Below, piece by piece: positions 45,111 through 53,252 of a DNA stretch of 64,000 bases. Origin of the DNA: an uncultured Muribaculaceae bacterium (GTDB lineage: Bacteria; Bacteroidota; Bacteroidia; Bacteroidales; Muribaculaceae); the NCBI GenBank assembly GCA_910578395.1, contig CAJTPZ010000008.1:1-64000 (forward strand), in the 5' to 3' direction. The position numbers were made by a program, and so were the translations under genes. The notes beneath the pieces are model-generated. The model was not told the origin of the DNA. It worked only from the letters and a program-made list of their open reading frames with translations, and searched no databases. How positions within the stretch are numbered: the first letter of the stretch is position 1; each line of letters starts with the position of its first letter.

Positions 45111-45664
45111 CTATGCAACTCGACGAATTCAAAAAAAGTATGTCGCTCCTGGATCAGGTGCTGTCCCAAACTTCAGCTGACATCAGAATAAATGTGTCGG
45201 CATCACAAAACGCCCAGACAAAAATACTTAAGAAGTATCGACAGGCTTTCACATCCTGTGCTGTCCTTGCTGTTGTATTTGTTCTTTTATGGATAGGCGA
45301 CGTGAATCCGCAGGCACTGCCGACCTATATAAAAGCTTTTCTTGTGACTTATCTGTCGCTTGCATCGGCCTGGTATGTTTTCCTGTATTTGAAGCTCAAA
45401 AAAGTCAATATTTCGTTGCTTACACCGGCCAGACTGTTTTCCGAAACGACTACAGTAAAACTTCTGACTCTTTATGGAGAAATAACCTTGGGAGTGGCGG
45501 CCGCTGTGTTTTTTACGCTTTTTTTGCAAAATATGCTGGTTTCAAATTTACTTGCTTTTTGGCTTTGTGTGGTGACGTTAATCGCCTCCTTGGTTCTGTC
45601 GATATGTTTTATGTGGCCTCGATATATTAAGTTATTCCGTGATCTTAACACCATAAAGGAATAA
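45107..45664 (+). CDS. Four-helix membrane protein, putative sigma-factor partner
   Basis: A 185-residue protein of no recognised family. It has an amphipathic cytoplasmic N-terminus of about 45 residues, then predicted helices at about 47-64, 75-95, 123-141 and 147-170, and a basic tail. The helix pattern, loop lengths and length match the protein at 12938 (188 residues), which also follows an ECF sigma gene. It is a candidate anti-sigma factor or membrane sensor by genetic coupling only; no known anti-sigma motif is visible. Confidence 0.8.
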   Translation: MTMQLDEFKKSMSLLDQVLSQTSADIRINVSASQNAQTKILKKYRQAFTSCAVLAVVFVLLWIGDVNPQALPTYIKAFLVTYLSLASAWYVFLYLKLKKVNISLLTPARLFSETTTVKLLTLYGEITLGVAAAVFFTLFLQNMLVSNLLAFWLCVVTLIASLVLSICFMWPRYIKLFRDLNTIKE

Positions 45665-45680
45665 GATGCGGTGAATATTG

Positions 45681-45719
45681 AAAAAACAAAAGCGCACTAT
45701 TGGTGCGCTTTTGTTTTTT
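45681..45719. terminator. Bidirectional terminator between the membrane protein gene and gdhA
   Basis: A perfect 17-bp stem (45681-45697 with 45703-45719) and a 5-nt loop. The AT-rich base gives TTTTGTTTTTT on both strands, so it serves both convergent genes. Confidence 0.92.
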
Positions 45720-45742
45720 ATGAGGGATATCTGATGTCTTTT

Positions 45743-47086
45743 TCAGAGTACACCTTGTGCCATCATCGCACGGGCGACTTTCATGAAGCCTGAGATATTG
45801 GCTCCCTTCACATAGTTGACAAAGCCGTTGGGCTCTTTGCCGAATTTTACGCACTGTTCATGTATGTCGGCCATGATGTTGCGCAGTTTGTTGTCTACTT
45901 CTTCCGCTGTCCAGCTGAGCATCTGGGCATTCTGGGCCATCTCAAGGCCACTGACGCTTACGCCGCCGGCATTTGCCGCCTTACCGGGTGCATAGAGGAT
46001 TTTGGCATTGATGAATTCTTTTACAGCATCGGGAGTCGAGGGCATGTTGGCTCCTTCGCTAACCGCAATGCAACCCTGTGCGAGCAATGCACGTGCGTCA
46101 TCGCCGTCAAGTTCGTTCTGAGTAGCCGAAGGCATTGCTATATCGCAGTCCACATGTTTCCAAGGACGTTCACGCTGATAATAGGTTGCCGCTCCTGGAT
46201 ATTCGTCGACAAACTCGCGGATGCGTCCGCGATAGTCGTTTTTCAGAGAGAAGATATAGTCGAACTGCTCCTGTGTGAGTCCGTCTGGCACAACGATCGA
46301 ACCGTCGCTGTCGCTCATCGAAACAACTTTTGCGCCAAGCGACATTAGTTTCTGTGTGGTATATAGTGCCACGTTGCCTGATCCGGAAATAGCCACCCGC
46401 TTGCCTTTGATGTCTATGCCACGTGTTGCAAGCATGTTGAGAAGGAAATAAACGTTACCGTAGCCTGTTGCCTCTGGACGTATGAGCGATCCGCCGAAAT
46501 CAATGCCTTTGCCTGTGAAGGTACCTGTGTTTTCGCGTGCGAGGTTTTTGTACATGCCGTACATGTAGGCCACTTCGCGGCCACCTACGCCTATGTCGCC
46601 TGCAGGCACGTCGCGTTCAGGACCGATCTGCTGCCATAGTTCACGCACGAAAGCCTGACAGAAACGCATGACTTCCATATCGCTTTTTCCTTTGGGAGAG
46701 AAGTCGGAGCCTCCTTTGGCGCCACCCATTGCGAGAGTCGTCAGAGAGTTCTTGAAAGTCTGTTCGAAAGCGAGGAACTTCAGAATCGACTGATTGACTG
46801 AAGCATGGAAGCGTATGCCACCCTTATATGGACCAATGGCATTGTTGTGCTGCACACGGTATCCCATGTTGGTGCGCACGTTGCCGGCATCATCGACCCA
46901 ACTTACTCGGAATGACAGGATGCGGTCGGGTACACAGAGTCGCTCGATGAGATTGTAACGCTCGAACTGCGGATAGGAGTTGTATACTTCCTCGATAGAG
47001 GTCAGTACTTCCTCTACGGCCTGATGATATTCGGGCTCATTAGGGAAACGACGCTTCAGGTCGGAGATTACTTCAGAAACTTTCAT
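45743..47086 (-). CDS. gdhA: Glutamate dehydrogenase, hexameric (NADP-type)
   Basis: A 447-residue enzyme that makes glutamate from 2-oxoglutarate and ammonium, the main ammonium assimilation route of gut Bacteroidales. The catalytic-site segment MGGAKGGSDFSPKGKSD is at about 123-139 and the dinucleotide-binding fold has ISGSGNVALYT near 232-242. The length is that of the small 50-kDa class. It is transcribed alone, with a -7 box upstream and a terminator downstream. Cofactor preference for NADP is assumed from the closest family type, not from a tested residue. Confidence 0.95.
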   Translation of the reverse strand: MKVSEVISDLKRRFPNEPEYHQAVEEVLTSIEEVYNSYPQFERYNLIERLCVPDRILSFRVSWVDDAGNVRTNMGYRVQHNNAIGPYKGGIRFHASVNQSILKFLAFEQTFKNSLTTLAMGGAKGGSDFSPKGKSDMEVMRFCQAFVRELWQQIGPERDVPAGDIGVGGREVAYMYGMYKNLARENTGTFTGKGIDFGGSLIRPEATGYGNVYFLLNMLATRGIDIKGKRVAISGSGNVALYTTQKLMSLGAKVVSMSDSDGSIVVPDGLTQEQFDYIFSLKNDYRGRIREFVDEYPGAATYYQRERPWKHVDCDIAMPSATQNELDGDDARALLAQGCIAVSEGANMPSTPDAVKEFINAKILYAPGKAANAGGVSVSGLEMAQNAQMLSWTAEEVDNKLRNIMADIHEQCVKFGKEPNGFVNYVKGANISGFMKVARAMMAQGVL

Positions 47087-47162
47087 CTGACGATTATGTT
47101 ATTGAACTATTGGAAAACTATTAATTCATTAATAGGTTAACATGATTAGTTAACGTTCGTCG

Positions 47163-47170
47163 CAAAGATA
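47163..47170 (-). promoter_or_regulatory. gdhA promoter (-7 box)
   Basis: TATCTTTG on the minus strand matches TAnnTTTG exactly, 76 nt before the gdhA ATG. The -33 position is weak (no TTTG). Confidence 0.55.
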
Positions 47171-47360
47171 TATCAAAAAGTCGGAATTTTATGTATAAAT
47201 ACGATAAAAACATATTTTTCCAAAAATAAAGTGTGATCAGTGATCTTGACATGACCCTATAGCAAGATAATTAGGTGAATCAGAAAATACCCATGAATGT
47301 GTATTGTTGAAGACCGTCTTTCTTTTGTGTGAATAGTCAGTAAAGTTTACGAAGAATGCG

Positions 47361-47404
47361 TATACACTCAAAGAGCCATCGATTGATGGCTCTTTGAGTG
47401 TATA
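47361..47404 (-). terminator. Perfect 20-bp hairpin downstream of the SPFH gene
   Basis: Arms 47361-47380 and 47385-47404 are perfectly complementary, with loop GATT. There is no U tract on either strand, so intrinsic termination is only assumed; it may instead stabilise a 3' UTR or belong to a dispersed repeat. Confidence 0.5.
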
Positions 47405-47502
47405 TCTAAAATAACGTTCTGTATTTTATACTCTTCCTGTTTTATTGGAGGGTATGTAATTGTTACCGGTTCTCGCCCATGTAATATGGCTATGATCTGC
47501 AT
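47368..47502 (-). CDS. Possible 44-residue small protein
   Basis: An ATG at 47502 opens 44 codons beginning MQIIAILHGREPVTITYPPI. The composition looks protein-like, and IIAILHGRE resembles the end of ParE/RelE-type toxins, but the match is too short to trust. The stop lies inside the perfect hairpin. It could be a gene remnant or chance. Confidence 0.2.
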   Translation of the reverse strand: MQIIAILHGREPVTITYPPIKQEEYKIQNVILDIHSKSHQSMAL

Positions 47503-47541
47503 TAAAACGCAGAGATATGAGACTTTAAAAGCAAATGTTTA

Positions 47542-48525
47542 CTACTGTTTGCCAAACAGATTCTTTATGCTGCCGATTGACGAAAGCACCGACGATGCCT
47601 CATAAGGTATATAGACTGTCTTGTTGTCTTTACCGGTAGTCATTTCTTTAAGAGTCTCTATGTATTTCTGTGCAAGAAGGTAGGTGGCAGGATCGGTCTG
47701 CGTGGCTTGCACGGCTTCGGCGACACGACGTATGGCCTCTGCCTCTGCTTCGGCGAGTTGAATTTTTGCGCGTGACTCACCTTCGGCTTTTAGGATCTGT
47801 GACTGCTTGAGAGCCTCGGCCTGGTTTATACGTGACATTTTCTCACCCTCACTTCGAAGTATAAGTGACTGTTTTTCACCTTCGGCATTCAGTATTTCTG
47901 CACGACGGTTACGTTCGGCCTGCATCTGTTTTTCCATGGCGATGCGCACGCTCTGTGGAGGGGTTATGTCCTGCAGTTCGACACGGTTTACTTTCACACC
48001 CCATTTGTTTGTGGCGTCGTCGAGTATACCCTGTAGTTTTGAATTAATAGTGTCACGAGAGGTCAGTGTTTCATCAAGCTCAAGTTCGCCGATCACATTT
48101 CGTAGTGAAGTCTGAGTGAGTTTCTCTATCGCATTAGGGAGATTGTCAATTTCATATACCGCTTTCTTTGGATCGACGATCTGAAAGTAGAGAAGTGCAT
48201 TTATCTCGGTTGTGACATTGTCGCGTGTGATTACCTGCTGTGAAGGAAAGTCGTATACCTGTTCACGAAGATCTATGGCGCTTGTCGCGGTCATTCTCAC
48301 AATCTGTCGGCCGTTTACGGCTGTCTCAATGCGGCGGGTGTAGACCACTTTGGGTTTGTCTATAAATGGAACAATGATATTTAGTCCCGGCGACAGAACA
48401 CTGTGGAATCTGCCAAGTCGTTCAACAACCCGGGTTTCCGACTGCGGCACGACTTTTACGCCTGCACAGATCACCAGGATTGCCACTGCTACTATAAGTA
48501 TGGCAATTACGATTGATGTATCCAT
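47542..48525 (-). CDS. SPFH/band 7 membrane protein (paraslipin type)
   Basis: A 327-residue membrane-anchored scaffold. The N-terminal helix (SIVIAILIVAVAILVICAGV) is followed by the SPFH domain (VVPQSETRVVERLGRFHSVL, about 26-200) with VKVNRVELQDITPP, then a coiled coil rich in Ala/Glu/Arg at about 200-275. It probably oligomerises into microdomains that act with the neighbouring NfeD protein, 15 nt upstream. It lacks the signals of the HflK/C proteases' partners. Confidence 0.92.
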   Translation of the reverse strand: MDTSIVIAILIVAVAILVICAGVKVVPQSETRVVERLGRFHSVLSPGLNIIVPFIDKPKVVYTRRIETAVNGRQIVRMTATSAIDLREQVYDFPSQQVITRDNVTTEINALLYFQIVDPKKAVYEIDNLPNAIEKLTQTSLRNVIGELELDETLTSRDTINSKLQGILDDATNKWGVKVNRVELQDITPPQSVRIAMEKQMQAERNRRAEILNAEGEKQSLILRSEGEKMSRINQAEALKQSQILKAEGESRAKIQLAEAEAEAIRRVAEAVQATQTDPATYLLAQKYIETLKEMTTGKDNKTVYIPYEASSVLSSIGSIKNLFGKQ

Positions 48526-48540
48526 AATTTTTTGTTTTGA

Positions 48541-48981
48541 TTAAAGTTTTGTGACTGTGATGATAATTGAATCGTAGGAGAGAACTTTTACCTGGTCTCC
48601 ATGCGAAAAGGATTGCGACTCATGGTGTGCCCGTGCCTGCCAGCTGTCGCCGTCGATCTGTACGCGTCCGAGATGTCCGGGTTTGATCTCACTGGTGACT
48701 CGGCCTATCCGGCCTATGAGAGCATCCATATTGCTTGACATTTCCTGTTTATTGGATCCGGTTGTTTTGTTGCGCTGTTCCTGCATGTATTTATGAGCGA
48801 AGAAAAATGCCGCAAGCGATCCGGCAGCCAGCAATATAAGCTGGATTGGAATACTTACACCGCATACACTTGCTATTAGAGCGCATACACAGCCTATAGA
48901 AAGGCACAGCGTCCATACAGATTGGGTCATAAGTTCAATGACACCGCAAACGACGGCTCCGATAAGCCATATAGTCCACAT
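48541..48981 (-). CDS. NfeD-family membrane protein
   Basis: A 146-residue short NfeD protein. Three or so N-terminal helices occupy about 1-65 (MWTIWLIGAVVCGVIELMTQ at the start), followed by a soluble OB-fold domain at about 90-146 (LIGRIGRVTSEIKPGHLGRV, then QVKVLSYDSIIITV). The ClpP-like protease domain of long NfeD proteins is absent. It is the usual operon partner of SPFH/stomatin proteins and lies first in this pair. Confidence 0.9.
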   Translation of the reverse strand: MWTIWLIGAVVCGVIELMTQSVWTLCLSIGCVCALIASVCGVSIPIQLILLAAGSLAAFFFAHKYMQEQRNKTTGSNKQEMSSNMDALIGRIGRVTSEIKPGHLGRVQIDGDSWQARAHHESQSFSHGDQVKVLSYDSIIITVTKL

Positions 48982-49010
48982 AATGTGATTGCTTTAGTGA
49001 TTGTGTTTCC

Positions 49011-49018
49011 CAAATATA
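49011..49018 (-). promoter_or_regulatory. Promoter of the NfeD-SPFH operon (-7 box)
   Basis: TATATTTG on the minus strand is a perfect TAnnTTTG, 29 nt before the NfeD ATG. No good -33 box is visible. Confidence 0.5.
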
Positions 49019-49072
49019 ATAAAACCGATTATAAAAGACATGTAAAAATGACATTTTATTTTCGTAATATTA

Positions 49073-49112
49073 AATAAATCGTTATATAGGCAAGCCTATA
49101 TAACGATTTATT
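49073..49112 (-). terminator. Perfect 18-bp hairpin after tRNA-Arg
   Basis: Arms 49073-49090 and 49095-49112 are fully complementary, with loop CAAG. It begins 1 nt after the tRNA 3' end on the minus strand. The next bases are AT-rich but not a pure U run. Confidence 0.75.
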
Positions 49113-49113
49113 G

Positions 49114-49185
49114 TACCCCGGAGCAGAATCGAACTGCTATCTAAAGTTTAGGAAACTTCTATTCTATCCGTTGAACTACCAGGGC
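49114..49185 (-). tRNA. tRNA-Arg(CCU)
   Basis: A 72-nt tRNA gene on the minus strand. The acceptor GCCCTGG pairs with CCGGGGT (with G-U pairs), and the discriminator is A. The anticodon loop TTCCTAA has anticodon CCU, reading AGG. The T arm is AGCAG-TTCGATT-CTGCT. CCA is not encoded. Confidence 0.92.
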
Positions 49186-49199
49186 TTCTTTCTATAGTA

Positions 49200-49231
49200 C
49201 AAAGATATTGCAATGCAATGAATCATGCAAG
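49200..49231 (-). promoter_or_regulatory. tRNA-Arg promoter
   Basis: CTTG, 20 nt spacer, TATCTTTG on the minus strand: a perfect -7 box. The -33 box starts 3 nt after the surE stop codon, so the tRNA has its own promoter. Confidence 0.65.
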
Positions 49232-49234
49232 CAT

Positions 49235-50017
49235 TTAGACACTGAGAATATCTTTGATATATGTAATCATGTCGGGGCGCGACTGGTCAGGCGTGACAGG
49301 AACTATCGTAGCATAGTTTCTCGGCAGCCAGTAGAGGTCGGTGCCATCGTCGCCGGGATTGTCGTTGATGAGAGTGCCGGTGATAAGATAAAATTTGTTG
49401 CCTGCCGGATCGGTGTATTCCTTGTACTCATCGGTCCAATGGCTTTGTGCGGCAGCAACCACTTTTACTCCATGTATGTCGGTGTCAGCCGGAAAGTTTA
49501 CATTAAGGCAGATGTGGTCGGGAAGTCCGTTTGCGATAACTTTTCGGGTTATCTCTTTTATCAGTGGTATTGTCTTGCTGAAATCAGCCTGCATAGAATG
49601 GTCGAGCAGTGAATACCCTACTGATGGAATGCCAAGTGTGCAAGTCTCCATGACGGCTCCCATTGTTCCGGAATAAATTATGGAGTTTCCAGCGTTGGAT
49701 CCGTGGTTTATACCTGCGAGACATACGTCGGGCTGGCAGGGGAGTATCGTGTGTACGGCAAGCTTGACACAGTCAACCGGAGTGCCGTTGACCGACATCC
49801 AATGTTCGCTGCGACCATCGGCTTCCATTTCAGGATGCCGATGGATGCGTAGCGGATTTGTCATTGTCAGAGCGGAAGACTGAGCAGAACGCGGTCCGTC
49901 GGGAGCTACGACATAGATGTCGGCTTCGTCGGGCAACGCTTCCACAAGCCTGTGCAGGCCTGGTGCAGTCACTCCGTCGTCGTTGGTGACCAGTATTATC
50001 GGGCGTTTAATACTCAT
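49235..50017 (-). CDS. surE: 5'/3'-nucleotidase SurE
   Basis: A 260-residue metal-dependent phosphatase acting on nucleoside monophosphates. The metal-binding start ILVTNDDGVTAPG (Asp pair) and GINHGSNAGNSIIYSGTMGA (Asn ligand and active-site loop) are intact. Its start overlaps the carB end by 11 bp, so it is the third gene of carA-carB-surE; a nucleotide phosphatase beside pyrimidine synthesis genes is a sensible pairing. Confidence 0.95.
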   Translation of the reverse strand: MSIKRPIILVTNDDGVTAPGLHRLVEALPDEADIYVVAPDGPRSAQSSALTMTNPLRIHRHPEMEADGRSEHWMSVNGTPVDCVKLAVHTILPCQPDVCLAGINHGSNAGNSIIYSGTMGAVMETCTLGIPSVGYSLLDHSMQADFSKTIPLIKEITRKVIANGLPDHICLNVNFPADTDIHGVKVVAAAQSHWTDEYKEYTDPAGNKFYLITGTLINDNPGDDGTDLYWLPRNYATIVPVTPDQSRPDMITYIKDILSV

Positions 50018-53000
50018 CCCAGGATTTGATTTCTATCTCGTCGACCGGAAGAGTGGTGAACGCCTGGATGAATGCCGAGGCAAGACGTGCGTTGGTCAGC
50101 AACGGCACATTGAGATCGATAGCAGCGCGACGGATTTTGTAACCGTTGCTGAGCTCGGTGGATGTAAGATCCTTCGGGATATTGACCACCAGATCGATCT
50201 CTTTGTCGTGTAACAGATCGAGAGCCTGTGGCTGGCATTCGCTCTGGCTGGGCCAGTAAACCTTTATGGCGGGAATGCCGTTGTCGGTGAGGAACTGGTG
50301 TGTACCTCCGGTAGCATAGATGCGATATCCCTTGTTGTGCAACATGTGTGCGGCATCAAGCATGTCGATCTTCTGCTTTGGAGATCCTGTTGACAGAAGC
50401 ACAGCCTTGCGGGGCACAGAGTAACCTACCGAGAGCATTGACTTGAGAATCGCCTCGTTTGTATCGACTCCTATGCATCCTACCTCGCCGGTCGAAGCCA
50501 TGTCTACTCCAAGGACCGGGTCGGCTCCCTGCAGGCGCGAGAAACTGAACTGTGAGGCTTTGATGCCTACATAGTCAAGATCAAATATATTTTTACCGGG
50601 CTTTTCGACCGGAAGGCCCATCATTGCCTTGGTCGCAATATCGATGAAGTTGAGTTTGAGCACCTTGGATACAAACGGGAAGCTTCTCGATGCACGCAGA
50701 TTACACTCGATGACTTTTATGTCGTTGTTTTTGGCCAGATACTGGATGTTGAACGGACCGGTGATATTGAGTGCTTTGGCGATCTGCGATGACACTTTCT
50801 TGATGCGACGCATAGTCTCGACATAGAGCTTCTGCGGCGGGAACTGGATCGTTGCGTCACCTGAGTGTACACCGGCAAATTCGATGTGCTCCGAAATAGC
50901 GTAGGCTTTGATTTCGCCGTTCTGTGCTACTGCGTCCATTTCAATTTCCTTGGCGTGCTGTATAAACTCGGTTACAACCACAGGATGCTGCGGCGATACA
51001 TTGGCCGCCAGACGCAGGAACCGTTCAAGCTCCTCATGATTGGAGCAGACATTCATCGCCGCACCAGAAAGCACATAGCTTGGACGAACGAGAACCGGGA
51101 AACCTACCTCGTCGATAAATTTGTTGATATCGTCGAGAGAAGTAAGTTCACGCCAACGAGGCTGATCAATGCCAAGGCGGTCAAGCATAGCCGAGAACTT
51201 GTGGCGGTCTTCGGCATTGTCAATGCTTTTGGCCGATGTGCCCAGAATGTTTATGCCCTGGCCGTCGAGACGTGTCGCAAGATTATTGGGAATCTGGCCG
51301 CCTACAGAAAGTATGACACCGTGAGGGTTCTCAAGATCAAGTATATCCATTACGCGCTCAAATGTGAGCTCGTCGAAATAGAGTCGGTCGCACATGTCGT
51401 AGTCGGTCGACACAGTCTCGGGATTGTAGTTGATCATCACGGAGCGCCATCCCTCTTTCTTGACTGTCATGAGCGCGTTAACCGAGCACCAGTCAAACTC
51501 TACCGAGCTGCCGATGCGGTAGGCACCAGAGCCGAGCACAACGATCGAACGATGGTCATGGAGATACTTCACATCGTTTTCAGTTCCGTTGTAGGTGAGG
51601 TACAGGTAGTTGGTCTGTGCGGGGAATTCGCCTGCAAGAGTGTCGATCTGTTTTACTACAGGAGTGATACCTTTGCTGAGACGGTATTTGCGCACCGCAA
51701 GATTGGACTCATTTGGGTGTGCCGATGATTCTTCTGTGCCAAGAACGAGTTTGGCTATCTGGAAATCGCTGAAGCCTTGTTCTTTGGCTTTGCGGAGAAG
51801 ACATGGGCAAAGGTCCTCGAGTTTATTTATCTTCTCAAGCTCACGCTCGGTGTTTATGATATTCTCAAGCTTGTAGAGGAACCACTTGTCAATCTTTGTC
51901 AGATCGTGGATCTCGTCGACGGTAAAGCCGTCGCGCATAGCCTGCGACAGAATAAATACACGTTTGTCGGTAGGCTCATGCAGTGCTTTTTTCACATCTG
52001 GAACATTCAGCTCATGGTTGCCTACGAAGCCATGCATTCCCTGACCTATCATGCGGAGGCCTTTTTGGATGGCTTCCTCGAATGTACGTCCGATGGCCAT
52101 GACTTCACCTACAGATTTCATCGACGATCCGATCTCGCGGCGTACGCCATGGAATTTGCCGAGGTCCCAGCGGGGGATTTTCACGACAACGTAGTCGATT
52201 GCAGGTTCGAAGAACGCCGATGTCTCACGGGTGACGCTGTTTCGGAGATCAAAGAGACCGTAGCCGAGTCCGAGCTTTGCTGCGACAAATGCAAGAGGAT
52301 ATCCTGTGGCTTTCGATGCAAGTGCAGAAGAACGGCTCAATCGGGCATTCACCTCGATGACACGGTAGTCCATCGATTTCGGGTCAAATGCATACTGCAC
52401 GTTACACTCGCCGACAATTCCGATATGGCGGATAATCTTGATGGCGAGTTTGCGCAGATAGTGGAAATCTTCGTTGGTCAGAGTCTGTGACGGAGCAACC
52501 ACGATGCTCTCTCCGGTGTGGATGCCAAGAGGGTCGAAGTTCTCCATGTTGCAGACTGTGATGCAGTTGTCATAAGCGTCTCTGACAACTTCATATTCAA
52601 TCTCTTTCCAGCCTTTAAGCGATTTTTCGACCAAAACCTGTGGAGAGAATGACAATGCTTTCTCGACAAGTGCTACCAGCTCCTGAGGTGTGTCGCAGAA
52701 TCCGCTTCCGAGACCGCCGAGAGCGTATGCCGCGCGTACGATGACAGGGTAGCCGAGCGCTTCTGCCGCCTGAAGGGCATCTTCGACAGTGTTGACCGCT
52801 TCGCTCTTGATTGTACGCACATCTATTTCATCGAGTTTCTTCACGAAAAGTTCGCGGTCCTCGGTATCCATGATCGCGCGTACAGGAGTTCCGAGTACTT
52901 TCAGATTGTATTTCTCAAGTATGCCCTGTTCGTAGAGTTTTACACCGCAGTTGAGTGCGGTCTGACCGCCGAATGCGAGAAGTATGCCCTGAGGCTTTTC

Positions 53001-53237
53001 TTTTGCGATGACTTTTTCTACAAAATAGGGCGTGACGGGCAGAAAATATATCTTGTCGGCAAAACCCTGTGAGGTTTGTACGGTAGCGATGTTCGGGTTG
53101 ATTAGGATAGTCTCGATACCCTCCTCTTTCATAGCCTTTAGAGCTTGTGAACCGGAGTAGTCAAATTCTCCGGCTTCTCCAATCTTTAGAGCTCCGCTGC
53201 CGAGAAGCAGCACTTTCTTAATATTCTTGTCTACCAT
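50007..53237 (-). CDS. carB: Carbamoyl-phosphate synthase large subunit
   Basis: A 1076-residue enzyme that makes carbamoyl phosphate from bicarbonate, glutamine-derived ammonia and two ATP, feeding pyrimidine and arginine synthesis. Two homologous halves each carry an ATP-grasp domain: the first starts with LLLGSGALKIGEAGEFDYSG and the second with VLGSGAYRIGSSVEFDWCSV near residue 560. The C-terminal MGS-like regulatory domain starts near 940 (MLHNKGYRIYATGGTHQFL). Length and order are standard. It starts 15 nt after carA. Confidence 0.98.
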   Translation of the reverse strand: MVDKNIKKVLLLGSGALKIGEAGEFDYSGSQALKAMKEEGIETILINPNIATVQTSQGFADKIYFLPVTPYFVEKVIAKEKPQGILLAFGGQTALNCGVKLYEQGILEKYNLKVLGTPVRAIMDTEDRELFVKKLDEIDVRTIKSEAVNTVEDALQAAEALGYPVIVRAAYALGGLGSGFCDTPQELVALVEKALSFSPQVLVEKSLKGWKEIEYEVVRDAYDNCITVCNMENFDPLGIHTGESIVVAPSQTLTNEDFHYLRKLAIKIIRHIGIVGECNVQYAFDPKSMDYRVIEVNARLSRSSALASKATGYPLAFVAAKLGLGYGLFDLRNSVTRETSAFFEPAIDYVVVKIPRWDLGKFHGVRREIGSSMKSVGEVMAIGRTFEEAIQKGLRMIGQGMHGFVGNHELNVPDVKKALHEPTDKRVFILSQAMRDGFTVDEIHDLTKIDKWFLYKLENIINTERELEKINKLEDLCPCLLRKAKEQGFSDFQIAKLVLGTEESSAHPNESNLAVRKYRLSKGITPVVKQIDTLAGEFPAQTNYLYLTYNGTENDVKYLHDHRSIVVLGSGAYRIGSSVEFDWCSVNALMTVKKEGWRSVMINYNPETVSTDYDMCDRLYFDELTFERVMDILDLENPHGVILSVGGQIPNNLATRLDGQGINILGTSAKSIDNAEDRHKFSAMLDRLGIDQPRWRELTSLDDINKFIDEVGFPVLVRPSYVLSGAAMNVCSNHEELERFLRLAANVSPQHPVVVTEFIQHAKEIEMDAVAQNGEIKAYAISEHIEFAGVHSGDATIQFPPQKLYVETMRRIKKVSSQIAKALNITGPFNIQYLAKNNDIKVIECNLRASRSFPFVSKVLKLNFIDIATKAMMGLPVEKPGKNIFDLDYVGIKASQFSFSRLQGADPVLGVDMASTGEVGCIGVDTNEAILKSMLSVGYSVPRKAVLLSTGSPKQKIDMLDAAHMLHNKGYRIYATGGTHQFLTDNGIPAIKVYWPSQSECQPQALDLLHDKEIDLVVNIPKDLTSTELSNGYKIRRAAIDLNVPLLTNARLASAFIQAFTTLPVDEIEIKSWDEY

Positions 53238-53252
53238 GATCTGCTGTCTTTT

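Larger units (their letters stand above)
47087..47541 (-). other. 455-bp intergenic region upstream of gdhA
   Basis: It holds the gdhA -7 box (47163-47170), a perfect 20-bp hairpin (47361-47404) and a 44-codon minus-strand frame (47368-47502) that ends inside the hairpin. Nothing else was recognised. The spacing from the SPFH stop to the hairpin (137 nt) is long for a simple terminator. Confidence 0.5.

Noticed and set aside
50865..51728. Open frame of 287 codons antisense to carB
   Set aside because: Shadow of the carB coding frame; no motif.
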